The notes below the pieces were generated by a model that was not told where the DNA came from, did not search any database, and was given only the letters and a program-made list of their open reading frames with translations. The position numbers were made by a program, and so were the translations under genes. This document shows positions 18,770-29,629 of a DNA stretch of 64,000 nt, piece by piece; the stretch's first letter is position 1, and the number at the start of each line of letters is the position of its first letter. Source of the DNA: Doryteuthis pealeii (Eukaryota > Mollusca > Cephalopoda > Myopsida > Loliginidae). Location of the stretch: contig CM042176.1 in the NCBI GenBank assembly GCA_023376005.1, positions 13,174,194 through 13,238,193 of the forward strand. Direction: 5' to 3'.

Positions 18770-19290
18770 TGATATACGCAGGAAAAAAATGGATTACGAG
18801 TGGAACGAAATTAAACTCTTAGGTCAAGCACCACTGTGAGTAGAAAGAAAAGTAAATTTTCTCTTTACCTTTGTGTTTGAAGCAATATAATTTAGCTTCG
18901 TTTTTCAAATGTTATTTCCACTTGCTGAGAAAGCAGTCTTTGACGTTGCGCGCTCATTCGAACATTTTGCGGGCTTTTCTTTAATAGTTCCTAACTGGCT
19001 TTTACATTTAACGCAAAATGGAAAAACCACATTTGGGTTGTATGTCGATTGGCTTAAGAGAAACAAAAGAAAATGAACGAGAGAAAAAATGAAGAAAATG
19101 AAACGAGAAAAAAAATTGGATGAAACGAGAAAAAAAAAAAAAAAAAAAAAGAGAGAACAACTCCCCCCCCTCCCCAAAAAAGAAGCAAGAAATAGGAAAA
19201 AAAAAAATCGGAGACAAAGAAATGAAGAAAAAAAAATCCCATAACCATTGGATTTTTTTCCAAAAGAAAGAAAAGTATGGCATTTGAAAT
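18770..19290. repeat. Dispersed repeat, copy 2
   Basis: Homologous to 1-420 in direct orientation, with many short indels in A-runs. It marks the start of the second copy of the 1-9 kb nest. Confidence 0.75.
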
Positions 19291-19434
19291 TATTGTTTAT
19301 AGCAATGATCTCCAAACGCCAGTTGCCCGCTGCAGAGGGTAACTCGCTCCATGGGCGCTCCCTGATGGTCGTGGGTGCGACCCGTGATGCTTAAGGATAG
19401 AACCCCAGTGGATTAGCAGATCCATAGCTTTGTT

Positions 19435-20055
19435 ATGTTATGGTTTTTGTTTTGTTTGGTTTGGTTGTTTGTTTACGGCATATCAACCTCAGTGGGTCAT
19501 TTAATGCCGATAAAGTTTTGAAATAATCATTTCTTAATGGATATCACATTTTTTATAAATACATTTTCTCTATTTAACCCATAGATGGACCCTAACAGGT
19601 ACTACCACTCCGGGTCAGAGTGGACCAGGGATGGTGATGAAGGGTGCTCCACATTCCCCAAACCTCCAAAACTGGAACCTCACCATCAATAGAGTTTAAC
19701 GTCATCCCAGGACATGTAGACCCGCAGCCACCGCCTTCTAGCAATCCATATGATAAAAAGGGGTGGGCTTGCCATAAGGGCAATAGGGTTGGGGCAATCA
19801 TATAGGTGCTAGGCTTGACGTGACCAGCCGATTGATTGGAGGGGGCCTCTCCGACCGCCGTCTAGCCCAAGATAGGGCCAAAGTGGAGTATTGCAGTCAT
19901 GAATGCTCATCCACCTGGGTTTCTATCTTTAAGCATATCAAATCGTCCCAGCCACCCACGGCCAACAGGTGGCCTCATTGGGGGAGTCTTACCCCCTCTG
20001 CAGAGGTGCAGTCGGTGCATTCTATACGCCCCCCGACAGTGCGGTCCATGACTTA
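19435..20055 (-). repeat. D-repeat, nearly complete
   Basis: All consensus blocks are present but with frequent single-base losses (for example GTCATCCCAGG for GTCATTCCCAGG, GACCGCCGTC for GACCGCCCGTC). This density of one-base indels is higher than in copies elsewhere, which points to consensus error or fast decay. Confidence 0.82.
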
Positions 20056-20074
20056 TATACTCAATTTGACCCTT

Positions 20075-20500
20075 ACTTAGGCTAGACGGGCGGTGGAGAG
20101 CTCCCCCCGATCCAATTCGGCTAGTCCAGACGTCAAGCCCTAGCACTATATGATTGCCCCAACCTTATTGCCCTTGATGGCAATCCAACCCTTTTTAATC
20201 ATATTGGGTGCTAGAAGGCGTGTAGCTGAGGGTTCTCATGTCCTGGGAAGACGTTAAACTATGTGATGGTGAGGTCCAGTACTGGAGGTTTGGGAATGTG
20301 GTATCCCCCCTTCATCACCATTGCTCCGCTGCCACTCTGACCCGGCAGTGGTCCAAGATCCTGTTAGGGTCCATCTATAGGTAAATAGAAAAATGTATTT
20401 ATAAAAAAAATTGTGTATCCATTTAGAATTTATTTTAAAACTGTTGGTATTAATGACCTACTGAGGTTGATAATGGCGTAAAACAAACCAAACGTTCATG
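20075..20500 (+). repeat. D-repeat, inverted
   Basis: The reverse complement of the family, from GGCTAGACGGGCGG to GGTTGATAATGGCGTAAAAC and an A/C tail. It lies tail-to-tail with the preceding copy, as at 9150-9897. Confidence 0.8.
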
Positions 20501-20697
20501 GGGTTGGAGGAAGTATACAGTGTGTGTGTGTGTGGGGGGGGGGCGTGGTTTCCACCAATCATATGCAACTACAGTTGAAAGCTGATAACTTGCTTTTTAT
20601 TCTATCTATTATTTTATCAAATGATAGTAGTGGGATATTTTGTGAAAAAATGTACCAGTTGATTGGTTTTTATTTTACTGGTTACATGAAACCTTTT

Positions 20698-20772
20698 CAT
20701 GTGATTCAGCTCAGTCGGGTAGAGCGTCTGTCTGGAACTACAAGGTCCTGGTTCGAATACTGGCCTTCGCTA
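20698..20772 (+). repeat. tRNA-derived SINE head
   Basis: CAGCTCAGTCGGGTAGAGCG resembles an A box and GGTTCGAATAC a B box, spaced as in a Lys-type tRNA. There is no closing acceptor stem, so it is not a tRNA gene. The D-repeat left end follows at 20795. Confidence 0.6.
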
Positions 20773-21049
20773 ACTCAGTAAATGTGTAGCACAGGGTTTT
20801 GGTTTGGTTTACGGCATATCAACCTCCGGTGGGTCATTTTATGCCGACAAGGTTTTGGAAAATTCATTCTATGGATAAACTGAATTTTTTTTATAAACAC
20901 ATATTTTCTAAAATTATTGATAAATGAAAAATAACACTTTACCTCTTAGTTTACGATATTTCATTTTATCTATTTAATATTTAAAAAACGTTAGATATAT
21001 TTCTGCAATCATTTTATTATATTTAAATCCGACATTAATAACCTATATT

Positions 21050-21262
21050 CTATTTTGGCGCCATTGACCTTTTAGCACCCTCTTTAACGATCTGATTCTG
21101 GGGAAATTATTTCATTTTACACGTCAAAATCCGGTAATTGTAACAGACGATTTTTAGAGTTTTTAAATTTAGAACTACCCCTAACAAATCACTGGATTTT
21201 GACGGTGCAAATGATGAAAGTGTCCTTATGAATCGAGACCGCAGAAGGGGTGCTTAAAAGGA
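21050..21262. mobile_element. MITE, relative of the 61705-62003 element
   Basis: The left half (ACCTTTTAGCACCC, TACACGTCAAAATCCGG, CAGACGATTTTTA) mirrors the right half (CCCCTAACAAATCACTGG, ATTTTGACGGTGCAAATG, GGGGTGCTTAAAAG). The same blocks and order occur in the larger element at 61705-62003. Terminal inverted repeats and lack of coding suggest a MITE. Confidence 0.65.
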
Positions 21263-21404
21263 ATGATCACTTTTATAAATTACTATTTAATATGACCTAA
21301 GTTACATCTTAACCAGAAATGAAAGAGAATAGTGACAATAAAATAAGTCGAATCATTTCTCAACAGAATTGACAACGGTAATAGATGTCCGTTTAAATTC
21401 TTTA

Positions 21405-21439
21405 TTTTGTCTTGATTTTTAAGTTTTCAATTTCCTAAT

Positions 21440-21500
<61 letters not shown>

Positions 21501-21540
21501 ATATATTAGGAAATTGAAAAATCTTAAAAATTAAGTGTTA
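21405..21540. repeat. AT hairpin with inverted flanks
   Basis: An (AT)n run of about 50 bp is flanked by TTCAATTTCCTAATTATA on the left and TATTAGGAAATTGAA on the right, giving arms of about 30 bp around the microsatellite. Confidence 0.8.
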
Positions 21541-21639
21541 TCAATTGTGGGTTTTCAAATACCGTATAAGGAATTATTTGTGTTTAGGCCAAACAATCAC
21601 AACCAAGTATGCAAACGTTTTTCTTTTTCCACGAATGGG

Positions 21640-22325
21640 CTAACAAAAAGATGATTGATTGTTGTGTTGCGCATTTTTTTTGGTTCTGGTTAGATTTGCG
21701 TTTTAATGGAAATCCTTTTACGGATGGAATAACACACTTGCAACGATCAATTAGGCACAGAACAGATGCAATTTTTTATTTCCTTGTCCAAATAGCTCAA
21801 GATAAAAAGTAGCTTTGTTGTTTGACGGGCATATCAAGCCCAACGTAGGTTCATTTTATAAATGCGAATTTAAAAATGAATTTATTCTTAATTTTTTCTA
21901 TTTAACCATAGATGGGAACCCCTAACAGGTACTGGACGGCAACTTCGGCTACAGGTGAACCAGGGAAGCAATGGTGTGAAGGTGTGCTACACGTGTGTCC
22001 CCGAGACCCCATGAACCTGAACCTCAACGTCAACTTTAGAGTTTAAGTCGTTACTAGAGACAATAAATAATAGGTGCTAGACCAACGAGCAGCCGATTAA
22101 TCAGAGGGGCCTCTCCTGCCGCCGTCTAGCCCAAGTAAAGTGCCAAGGTAGAGTGTTCCAATTGTCATGGACTGCTCCAAGGCACCCTGGGTTTCCATCG
22201 CTTGAAGCATCACACAGTCGCCAACCCAGCCTGCCAACAATGTAGCTCTTTGGAGAGTTTTAACCTGCTGCAGAGGGCAATATCAGCTGCATTTTACGCC
22301 ACAGCGAACAGGTCGGTTTACAATG
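21640..22325 (-). repeat. Second copy of 420-990, error-rich
   Basis: It follows 420-990 block for block (CAACGATCAATTAGG, ATAGCTC...GATAAAAAGTAGCT, then a D-repeat) but with an inserted or lost base every 20-30 bases. It ends GGTCGGTTTACAATGTCATTT as does copy 1. Confidence 0.75.
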
Positions 22326-22329
22326 TCAT

Positions 22330-22445
22330 TTATTTTTTATAATGAAAATGAGTGTCCGGATAATCCAACTGCCTCTGGGTACAACCCATTTTTATCTTTG
22401 TTATTTTTCCCCATTCTAACTCTAAATCTTCTATCTTAATAAAAA
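22330..22445 (-). pseudogene. LINE motif B fragment, copy 2
   Basis: The nucleotide sequence matches 1001-1110 (CCATTCTAACTCTAAATCTT and following). On the minus strand it is the same RFRVRMG and GVPQGS region with more indels. It is cut at 22449 by a Helitron-like element. Confidence 0.7.
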
Positions 22446-22448
22446 CTA

Positions 22449-23065
22449 TCAGCAAATATATGCACCTCCGGGGTGCAAGTTATTAAGTTTTATTGTAATG
22501 AAATATCGTATTAAATTAGAAAGTCTAATTAAGAATCAGATAAAAAGATTTTGAAACAGAGTGGGGGTAATAATAGAAAATAGAAATGAACCTTACTCTT
22601 CCATCACTCATATTTCATTCTGAAATTTAACTTATTTAACCATTTAGTTAAATTAGGAATAAAGAATAAAATGACAGTTATTTTTTCTTGTTAAAATGGA
22701 TTTTCATTTAAAGTATTCATTGAGAGATTTTTGCTTATATTGCTTAAAATAAAACCAAACAATTAAGAAATCCATAATACTAAGCACATATTTAATAAAA
22801 ATCAGCATTTTTAATATCAAATATGCAAATTAGCCTATTTTTTGTATATATAAATACAATTGCATGTTATTTTGTATGTAGATATGGACAACACTAATAA
22901 AAAGGTGAAGCAATTTTATTAATAATTGAGGTTTGAATATAAATAAAATCATGGAGGAATGTGATGTAAATAACGAGGGAATCTGTGACTGAAGTAGGAA
23001 TTATAGTCTTCGGTTACCCCGAGACAGAAAACAACGACACAGATCTCCTGCATTATAGATAAGAA
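22449..23065 (-). mobile_element. Helitron-like element, inverted copy
   Basis: The reverse complement of the 16988-17621 family. Its 3-prime end, read on the minus strand, is CTTGCACCCCGGAGGTGCAT then CTGA followed by T, and the 5-prime end is near 23065. It is absent from the equivalent position in copy 1 (about 1110), so it inserted after the duplication, or was lost. Confidence 0.65.
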
Positions 23066-23582
23066 TATCTAATCAGTGGGGGGGGGGTCACAGATTCAAG
23101 TCTGACGCAAGGTTCACAATTCGACAGTCTAAACACTCGCCAACTGTATCAACGCCTCGCAAATCCATATCCAAATTATTCCTTTGTCCCCGCTCGTCTC
23201 GACGAACAACATACTACAGCAGCTTGTTCTCTCCCCTCGTTCTGCGAGGATAAGTCCTTTAAATATACCTCAAATCTCACCCACATCGGGCGCCTCACTC
23301 AGAATTGCCGTGCAGCACGTCTAGACACGTTCGCATGCAGCACGCGTTCATCCTTAACTGCGCGACCCCTACATCCGGGCCACGCTGCTATTTCCTATTT
23401 CACTGCTTCGTCCAACAGCGCTCAGCATTCTGAAGGATCGCGGGTTCCGGTACTCTAAGGTCCAGTCCTTGCACGGCAACAGGTAAGCCTAGCGCCGCTT
23501 CCTTCGGTAATACGGCAAGTCATTCACGCTGCNAGCTGCCACACGTGTGTGCGGCGATGTAGGTCTCCTCTCTCACTACCCC
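23065..23582 (-). repeat. LTR of element A, second copy
   Basis: Full-length homologue of 5401-5894 with many one-base indels and an N at 23533. It serves as the 3-prime LTR of the partial element that follows. Confidence 0.8.
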
Positions 23583-23589
23583 CCCTGAT

Positions 23590-23830
23590 CTCGTGATCAC
23601 AAAAAATGGCAGGGAGATGGTGCTCGCTTTTGTCGAGTGCTCCTTCACAGAGGTGGCGGGTCTTCGTCTCTCTGCACATCATCTCCCTCGGTCTCGGCCA
23701 CATCGTCATCGTGAGACTCCGCCATCACATCCTCTGCAGTTACAGGCCCCGTTCCAACCACCGACATAGCCCCTGACTCACTCTCGGACGACGTATCACT
23801 GTCTTCGTCTTCCTCAAACGCAGTTTGTCT
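23590..23830 (-). pseudogene. Acidic pol tail, second copy
   Basis: One minus-strand frame carries QTAFEEDEDSDTSSESES, VGTGPVTAEDVMAESHDDD and DEDPPPLRRSTQQKRAPSPC and then stops a few residues later. This shows how the broken tail of copy A would have been read. Confidence 0.65.
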
Positions 23831-23839
23831 ATAGTAAGA

Positions 23840-24446
23840 GTATTTACGGGTTTCGAAGGAGCTCTTATTTCTCCGTAGTTGTAGGCAAATTGTCGGACAA
23901 AGACAAACACACAATGGAAATTTAATACATGTATTGACAAATAATACAATAACTTGTTGCAAATTTTTTAGTATTTGCTACCAGACTTATCAGAGTTAAA
24001 TAATGTTCTTGGAGTAGTAGTGATAAGAGGGGTATTCTGTTGCTTGTTGGAAAGTTGATATAACGTTTCTCGTTCTTACTCGTAGTGATAAGTGATGGGG
24101 GATGCTATTTTAGAAGCTTCTCGCCCTGGTAACAGTTCTTTTAAATGACGGTGAATGGGCCCTTTTCAAGTACACTATTTGGTTTTGGTGCCTTCTGTAG
24201 TTGCTATTGTGACAGCCTGTGGTCTGTGGACAAACTGCCTTCGAAAGTGTGCTGTGAAAATATGCCTCCGTCCAGATCAACGGTCCTTAGAAGTAAGCCC
24301 TGTTTTTGGGCTAAGTGATGAATGAAGTGTAGGGACCGCTCTTTACGCGACTACCCTCAGTGGATGCTCCGTGATAAGTGAAGTTTTTGGTATTGGCGCC
24401 AACATACGATGTTGGCGATTCGCCCCCTAGCGGCAGGGGGAGATAA
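23840..24446 (-). other. Spacer between integrase and pol tail, second copy
   Basis: Matches 1535-2149 including the CGCCAACATCGTATGTTGGCG-type hairpin. No frame. Confidence 0.6.
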
Positions 24447-24938
24447 TTAACTATGGAATTTCCAATAATCGCGCCTGCGAAGATCCTTTATATGCCGCTG
24501 TACACTATCGACAAGAACAATCTGAGGGCTGACTATTCGACCAACTTGGCCTTTGCCGAATTTAGTAGTGCAACGACTGTTCGGGGCTTTAACCCAAACC
24601 AGATCTCCTTCCCGATACGGACCGTCCATGACTCTAGGGGACGGCACAATCTCATCTAGCCCTTTTACACGTTGTTCATATTGGTAAATTCCGCTAGATG
24701 GCGCAGTCGATGATGTTACGCCATATTTTGGTGTTACATTGTACCAGTACACAGCCTCTTGAATAGTACATTGCATTCTGGTCGCAATTCTTTTAATGGT
24801 GCGATGACAGCGTTCCGCTATACCATTACCCTCTGGAACATAGGCACATAGATATCGCATTCGCACGCCCCATTCACCTGCAAAGGTCTGGAACTCGTGG
24901 CCACAAAAGGTGGGGGCATTGTCCGTTAATATTTCCAC
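24447..24938 (-). pseudogene. Integrase C-terminal half, second copy
   Basis: An uninterrupted 163-codon frame from MEILTDNAPTFCGHEFQTF through EGNGIAERCHRTIKRIATR to the C-terminal KDLRRRDYWKFHS. It includes the second catalytic Asp and the Glu of the D35E spacing. Where copy A has a stop it has Trp, and it reads GDLVWVK where copy A reads VDLVWVK. Upstream sequence is lost by a junction near 25013, so it cannot be functional alone. Confidence 0.82.
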
Positions 24939-25012
24939 TGGCGGACCGCATTCATTAGAAGACTGATCTTAACTGTCGTATGACGGTAGATGCATCTTGG
25001 CGAGCCAGTGGA

Positions 25013-25440
25013 CCAGCACACTTTCGAAGGCATTGTGTCCGCAGACCACAGGCTGTCACAATAGCACACTACAGAAGGCAGCAAGACCAAATAGTCTATT
25101 TGAAAAGGGCCCATTCACCGTCATTTAAAAGAACGGTTACCAGGGCGAGAAGCTTCTAAAATAGCATCCCCCATTACTTATCACTGAACCGGTTACAAGG
25201 AAGAACGAGAAACGTCCTATTAACTTTCCAACAAGCAACAGAATACCCCTGTTATCACCACTACTCCAAGAACATTACTTAACTCAGATAAGTCTCGTAG
25301 CAAATACTAATAAAATTTGCATCAAGTTTTTGTATTATTTGTCAATACATGTATTGAATTTCCATTGTGTGTTTGTCTTTGTCCGAGAATTTGCCTACAA
25401 TTACGGAGAAATAAGAGCTCCTTCGAAACCCGTAAATACT
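25013..25440 (+). mobile_element. Inverted spacer fragment, second copy
   Basis: From AGCACACTTTCGAAGG to AAATAAGAGCTCCTTCG it matches 6336-6760 in direct orientation and 23870-24260 in inverted orientation. Relative to copy 1, everything between 2700 and 6336 is missing. Confidence 0.8.
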
Positions 25441-25620
25441 CTTACTAGTGTCTTATAGACAACTGCTAAGAGTAATGGGTCTGTAGTTTTTTTTGTTGCA
25501 TTTGTATCATCTATAAAAGGTTTTGGTATAACTGGTTTGTTTCCATATTTTAGGGATGTCACCGGCGACCCATATATCATTGTAGATAATGTATTGAAGA
25601 TTCGGTTAATTCTTTTAAGA
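25440..25620 (-). pseudogene. LINE fragments, second copy
   Basis: Matches 7140-7260 (CTATAAAAGGTTTTGGTATA, TTTAGGGATGTCACCGG). The minisatellite of copy 1 (7004-7136) is absent here. Confidence 0.7.
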
Positions 25621-26550
25621 ATTGTTTGTTTTGTTTTACGGCATATCAACCTCAGTGGGTCATTTAATGCCGATAAAGTTTTGAAATAAATCAATTCTTA
25701 ATGGATAATACAATTTTCTATTTAACCCATAGATGGGACCCTAACAGGTACTACCACTCCGGGTCAGTGGACCAGGGAGCAATGGTGATGAAAGGGTGCT
25801 CCACATTCCCCAAACTGGAACCTCACAATCAGATAGAGTTTAACGTCATTCCCAGGACATGTAGACCCGCAGCCACCGCCTTCTAGCACCCATATGATAA
25901 AAAGGGGTTGGGGCTTGCCATAAGGGCAATAGGGTTGGGAAAATCATATAGGTGCTAGGGCTTGACGTGACCAGTCGATTGATAGGAGGGGGCCTCTCCG
26001 ACCGACCGACCGCCCGTCTAGGTCAAAGTGGAGTATTGTAAGTCATGGACTGCTTAACCACCTAGGTTCTATCCTTAAGCATCACGGGTCGCCACCCACG
26101 GCCAACGGGTGGCCCCATTGGGAGTCTTACCCCTCTGCAGAGGTGCATTCTAACGCCCCAACCGACAGGGTGGTCTTCGAATTTGTTTGAGGTGGTTAAT
26201 TGGGATGGGCTGTATGATTTTTTTTATAGGGTTCTGTTAATAATATTATCTTTTGTTTTATTTTCATTTAAGTATTTAATACGAGGAGGTCGGATTGGTG
26301 ACCTTTGTCGTTTTTCTTTTGTTTTTTACGGCATATCAACCTCGGTCAATCATTTAATGCCGGCAAAGTTTTGAAATTAATTTATTCTCAATGGATACTC
26401 AATCTTTTTTATAAACACATTTTTCTATTTAACCCATAGATGTGACCATAACAGGTACTACCACTCCGGGTCAGAGTGGACCTGGGAGCAATGGTGATGA
26501 AGGGGTGCTCCACATTCCCCAGACCTCCAGGACTGGAACCTTTTGGAAAT
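25620..26550 (-). repeat. D-repeats and linked block, second copy
   Basis: 25620-26170 is a nearly complete D-repeat (starts TTTTACGGCATATCAACCTC, ends CAACCGACAGGGTGG). 26175-26260 matches 8955-9045. 26315-26545 is a truncated D-repeat that stops after GACTGGAACCT. Confidence 0.8.
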
Positions 26551-26559
26551 TATTTTTCA

Positions 26560-27165
26560 TTAATTCTTAATAAATAATTATAATATATTACATTACAATA
26601 TGCAATCATAATATTATATCACATTGTAATTTATATAATCAGTTGTGGGTTTCAAATCCGTATAGGGAATTTTGCTGTTTATCAAAACAATCGCACCACA
26701 ATATCAAAACAGTTTTATTGAGTTCTTTTTCCACGAATGGCAACATGGCTGTGTATCTAACAAAAAGATGATTGTTTTTGTGTTGCACAGTTTATTTCAT
26801 TTTAAAATCCTTTTACGAGGAATAACCACACCCAACGATCAATTAGGACAGAACAGATGCAATTTTTTATTTCCTTGTTCAAATAGGCTACATTCCCAAG
26901 GCGAAAAAGATGACTTTTATCTTGTAAAAATATGCGGTGGGCATTATTTTTTTAGAGAAATATGTATAAAATCATGAGAAACATATCTGTAACTTTTTTG
27001 ACTTACCGTTTTTTCATGTTAGTTAATAATATATATTTTAATACACAAATTAGATGCTAAAAATTTTAGTTAGCTGCGTACAACGAAGTAGCCAATCAGA
27101 ATACATCTTTCATTGACTGCTGATAAATTAACCAATCACGATCACCGTAGCATGAGTTATCACTC
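26560..27165. other. AT-rich intergenic and possible promoter
   Basis: 26560-26640 is AT-rich. 26815-26885 repeats a block of 420-500. 27000-27165 has no frame but carries two CCAAT boxes (listed separately) shortly before the ORF at 27169. Confidence 0.5.
27090..27137 (+). promoter_or_regulatory. Two CCAAT boxes upstream of 27169 ORF
   Basis: GCCAATCAGA (CCAAT at 27092) and ACCAATCACG (CCAAT at 27132) lie 77 and 37 bases before the ATG. Paired CCAAT boxes at about 40-bp spacing are common in animal promoters. I see no TATA box. The distance to the ATG is short, so they may be coincidental or the ATG may be near the transcription start. Confidence 0.4.
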
Positions 27166-27168
27166 AAC

Positions 27169-27537
27169 ATGTCTGCTTCAAGCGAAGAAGAAGTGTATAA
27201 TGTAAACACACCAGAAAATAAATGTTTTATGTGTATTTTACCTACTACTACTAAAAAATTCAAGGTTAAATCTTTTTCAGAGAAGACATGGATGCGTTTT
27301 CTAGAATATGTTTCAAAGTGGAAATTTTTAGAAGGTCCTTATGCAGAAATTGCTAAAATTTCGACACTAACCGCGTGTCAAGTGGCATACCAACATGTGG
27401 TGGATTTCACCAAAATTGCTATGCATATTTCACTGATTGTCAAAGAGTTGAAAAAACTAAGAAAAAAAATGGAAAAAAATACTGAAGTAGGGGGTAAATT
27501 TCGCGGGAAAATTGGTGGTACCCACGGAAAACTTTAA
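27169..27537 (+). CDS. Hypothetical protein, 122 aa, CxxC motif
   Basis: Unrecognised. The protein starts MSASSEEEVYNVNTPENKC and has a CFMC pair at about 19-22, then SFSEKTWMRFLEYVSKWKFL, EGPYAEIAKISTLTACQVAY, QHVVDFTKIAMHI and a Lys-rich coil. A CxxC pair followed by a W-x-x-F-L-x-x-V helix and a C...Y-x-H block resembles the N-terminal zinc-binding module seen in many uncharacterised invertebrate proteins, so this may be a first exon or a fragment. The last 15 codons (GGKFRGKIGGTHGKL) lie inside a 200-bp direct repeat, so the true end or splice site may be earlier. Codons are AT-rich like the surroundings. Confidence 0.45.
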   Translation: MSASSEEEVYNVNTPENKCFMCILPTTTKKFKVKSFSEKTWMRFLEYVSKWKFLEGPYAEIAKISTLTACQVAYQHVVDFTKIAMHISLIVKELKKLRKKMEKNTEVGGKFRGKIGGTHGKL

Positions 27538-27690
27538 TATGTGCAACATTTACGCATCAGAAAAATAGTATGATATTCAGGAGTCTATAGGCATTCATTT
27601 GGCCGCTTTTTTATTTCCCCACCATCAAAATTACAAAAAAAAAACTAGAGCCTTTTTGGCCTTTGGGCCCGTGGCCTATAGGTGGTAGTA
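27488..27690. repeat. Direct repeat, left copy
   Basis: About 200 bp, from GGGGTAAATTTCGCGGGAAA to GGCCTTTGGGCCCGTGGCCTA, repeated at 28052-28256. It covers the 3-prime end of the 27169 ORF. Confidence 0.88.
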
Positions 27691-28051
27691 GACCTCAAAA
27701 AATATTTCCCCTAATATATTTTAGAAAAAAAACTATTTCAGACATATATTCATCCAAAGGTAAGTAATTATGGAAATTCTCGTGAAAATTGGACCATTAA
27801 TTTATTTTTCATAGAATTAAAAAAAAAAAAAAACCTTAGTTTTAACTTGTTTTTGGCTACGTTAAATTTCAATTGATTTAACGGTGAAAAAATGTAAACA
27901 TTGTTTTTCGTTTATAATTTGCATTATTTTTGTAAGCCGAAAAATTTTTTTTCAAATAATTAGGAGTTTGTTTAATGCTTCTTCTTTCGAGTGAATAAAA
28001 AAATTTTAAGATAATATTAACCTTTATGCAAGTTTTATTATGTTAAATATA
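27691..28051. other. AT-rich sequence between direct repeats
   Basis: About 360 bp with A- and T-runs, no open frame and no structure I recognise. Confidence 0.5.
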
Positions 28052-28256
28052 GTAGAGGGCGGGGTTAATTTCACGGGGAAAATTGGTGGTAACCACGGAA
28101 AACTTTAATATGTGCAACATTTACGAAAAAAAAAATAGTGTGATATTCAGGAGTCTATAGGCATTCATTTGGCCGCTTTTTTTTTCCCACCCCAAAAATT
28201 ACAATTTAAATCAAAAACTAGAGCCTTTTTGGCCTTTGGGCCCGTAGCCTAAAAAT
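28052..28256. repeat. Direct repeat, right copy
   Basis: It shares ACGGAAAACTTTAATATGTG, CAGGAGTCTATAGGCATTCA and CTAGAGCCTTTTTGGCCTTT with the left copy at roughly 90% identity. It is followed at once by the block that leads into D-repeats (ATAGCTCAGATAAAAAGTAG). Confidence 0.88.
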
Positions 28257-28267
28257 AGCTCAGATAA

Positions 28268-28430
28268 AAAGTAGCTTTGTTTGTTTGACGGCATATCAAC
28301 CTCAGTGGGTCATTTATAATGCCGGCAAAGTTTTGAAATGAATTTATTCTTAATGGATACTCAATTTTTCTTTTATAAACACATTTTTCTATTTAACCCA
28401 TAGATGGGACCCTAACAGGTACTACTACTA
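28268..28430 (-). repeat. D-repeat left end, truncated
   Basis: Starts TTGACGGCATATCAACCTC and stops at ACAGGTACTAC, followed by a short (ACT)n run. Confidence 0.75.
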
Positions 28431-28679
28431 CTACTACTACACATCAACTGTGACACCCCCCCCAAAAAAAATACAAAATTAAGCGATCGTAGAGTGGGGT
28501 CTGGCGGCGAGCTGACCCTCAACCACCACTTATGTTGCCTCTACTACCGGCCCTGATACAGGATGTATATCGTATCTAAAAGTACAAACGAGTGTATCCG
28601 GGAGAATTCCTGGGATCTTTGAAAATGTGCGTAAGAGAAATCCAGTTGGATTTTCTTATGGTTTGGTTTGGTTGGTTGG

Positions 28680-29062
28680 TGATGATGATAAAGGGGTGCT
28701 CCACATTCCCCAAACCTCCAAAACTGGAACCTCACCATCAGATAGAGTTTAACGTCATTCCCAGGACATGTAGACCCTCAGCCACCGCCTTCTTGCACAC
28801 ATATGATAAGGATTGGGGGTTGCCATAAGGGCAATAGGGTTGGGGCAATCATATAGGTGCTAGGGCTTGACGTGGCCAGCCGATTGATCGTCTAGCCTAA
28901 GTCTGGGTCCAAGTGGAGTGTTGTATGTCATGGACTGCTCATCCCCGAAGACTCCACCCTTAAGCATCACGGGTCGCCACTCACGGACAACAGGTGGCCT
29001 CATTGGGAGAGTCTTACCCCTCAGATGAGGTGCATTCTAACGCCCCAGCCAACAGGGCGACT
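28680..29062 (-). repeat. D-repeat, 5-prime truncated
   Basis: It begins abruptly at GGTGCTCCACATTCCCCAAA after GGTTTGGTTTGGTTGG and ends CCAGCCAACAGGGCG. Confidence 0.78.
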
Positions 29063-29628
29063 AAGCTTTGGGTTTATAGCGGTAATTTAAATCTCTCTTG
29101 GCGTGTAGTGCATATTGGGGATCTTGTGCCCTCTAGTAAATGATGATGGGTGATGTAGGTGTGGCCACGCCAGGGGGTCCAGTGGCTTCGGCCCTGGATC
29201 TTTACAAGTTAATAGCCCCCTGGGATCGATGCTATCCCCCCAGGCAATACCTGCCCCCTTGATTTAAAGGGGCAGGGCTGGGTTTATTACCCAGTGCCTG
29301 AGGCGCTCCCCCTGAGGGGGAATGCCGACGGTATCGACGCAATTTTTCCACCCACCACCCATGAACTTCGGTTTGTGGGTGGTCCCACGTTAATAGGGCC
29401 CTTGTGCCTAACCCGTACAAGTGGGGTACGAGGTAAATACAATGTAGGTGTGGCCTATGTGAAAAGTCTAAACACTCTAGCAGTATTTGCTTCACTGTAA
29501 ATCTCTTAGCATGTAGGAAAAATATGAAAATATTTATGAAAAACTTATAGTTCTGTAAGTTACAGCATTGTACGAGAAATTACTTTTCTCAGATTCCTCT
29601 ATAGGAACATTGTTAACTGTTGGTTAGA
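29063..29628. other. Non-D repeat unit with GC-rich block
   Basis: 29160-29430 is GC-rich and holds several short palindromes (CCCCTGATTTAAAGGGG-like, GGGTTTATTACCCA, CCCCCTGAGGGGGA). Related sequence is at 44700-45000 (inverted arm) and, diverged, at 61060-61190 (TCCGTCGGCATTCTCCTC). Apparent frames on both strands (29232-29495 and 29294-29500) are not supported. Confidence 0.6.
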
Positions 29629-29629
29629 T

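Noticed and set aside
20698..20772. Functional tRNA gene
   Set aside because: A- and B-box-like words are present but no acceptor stem pairs and the sequence runs into other repeats. SINE head instead. The same applies to 30655, 42060, 42380 and 43408.
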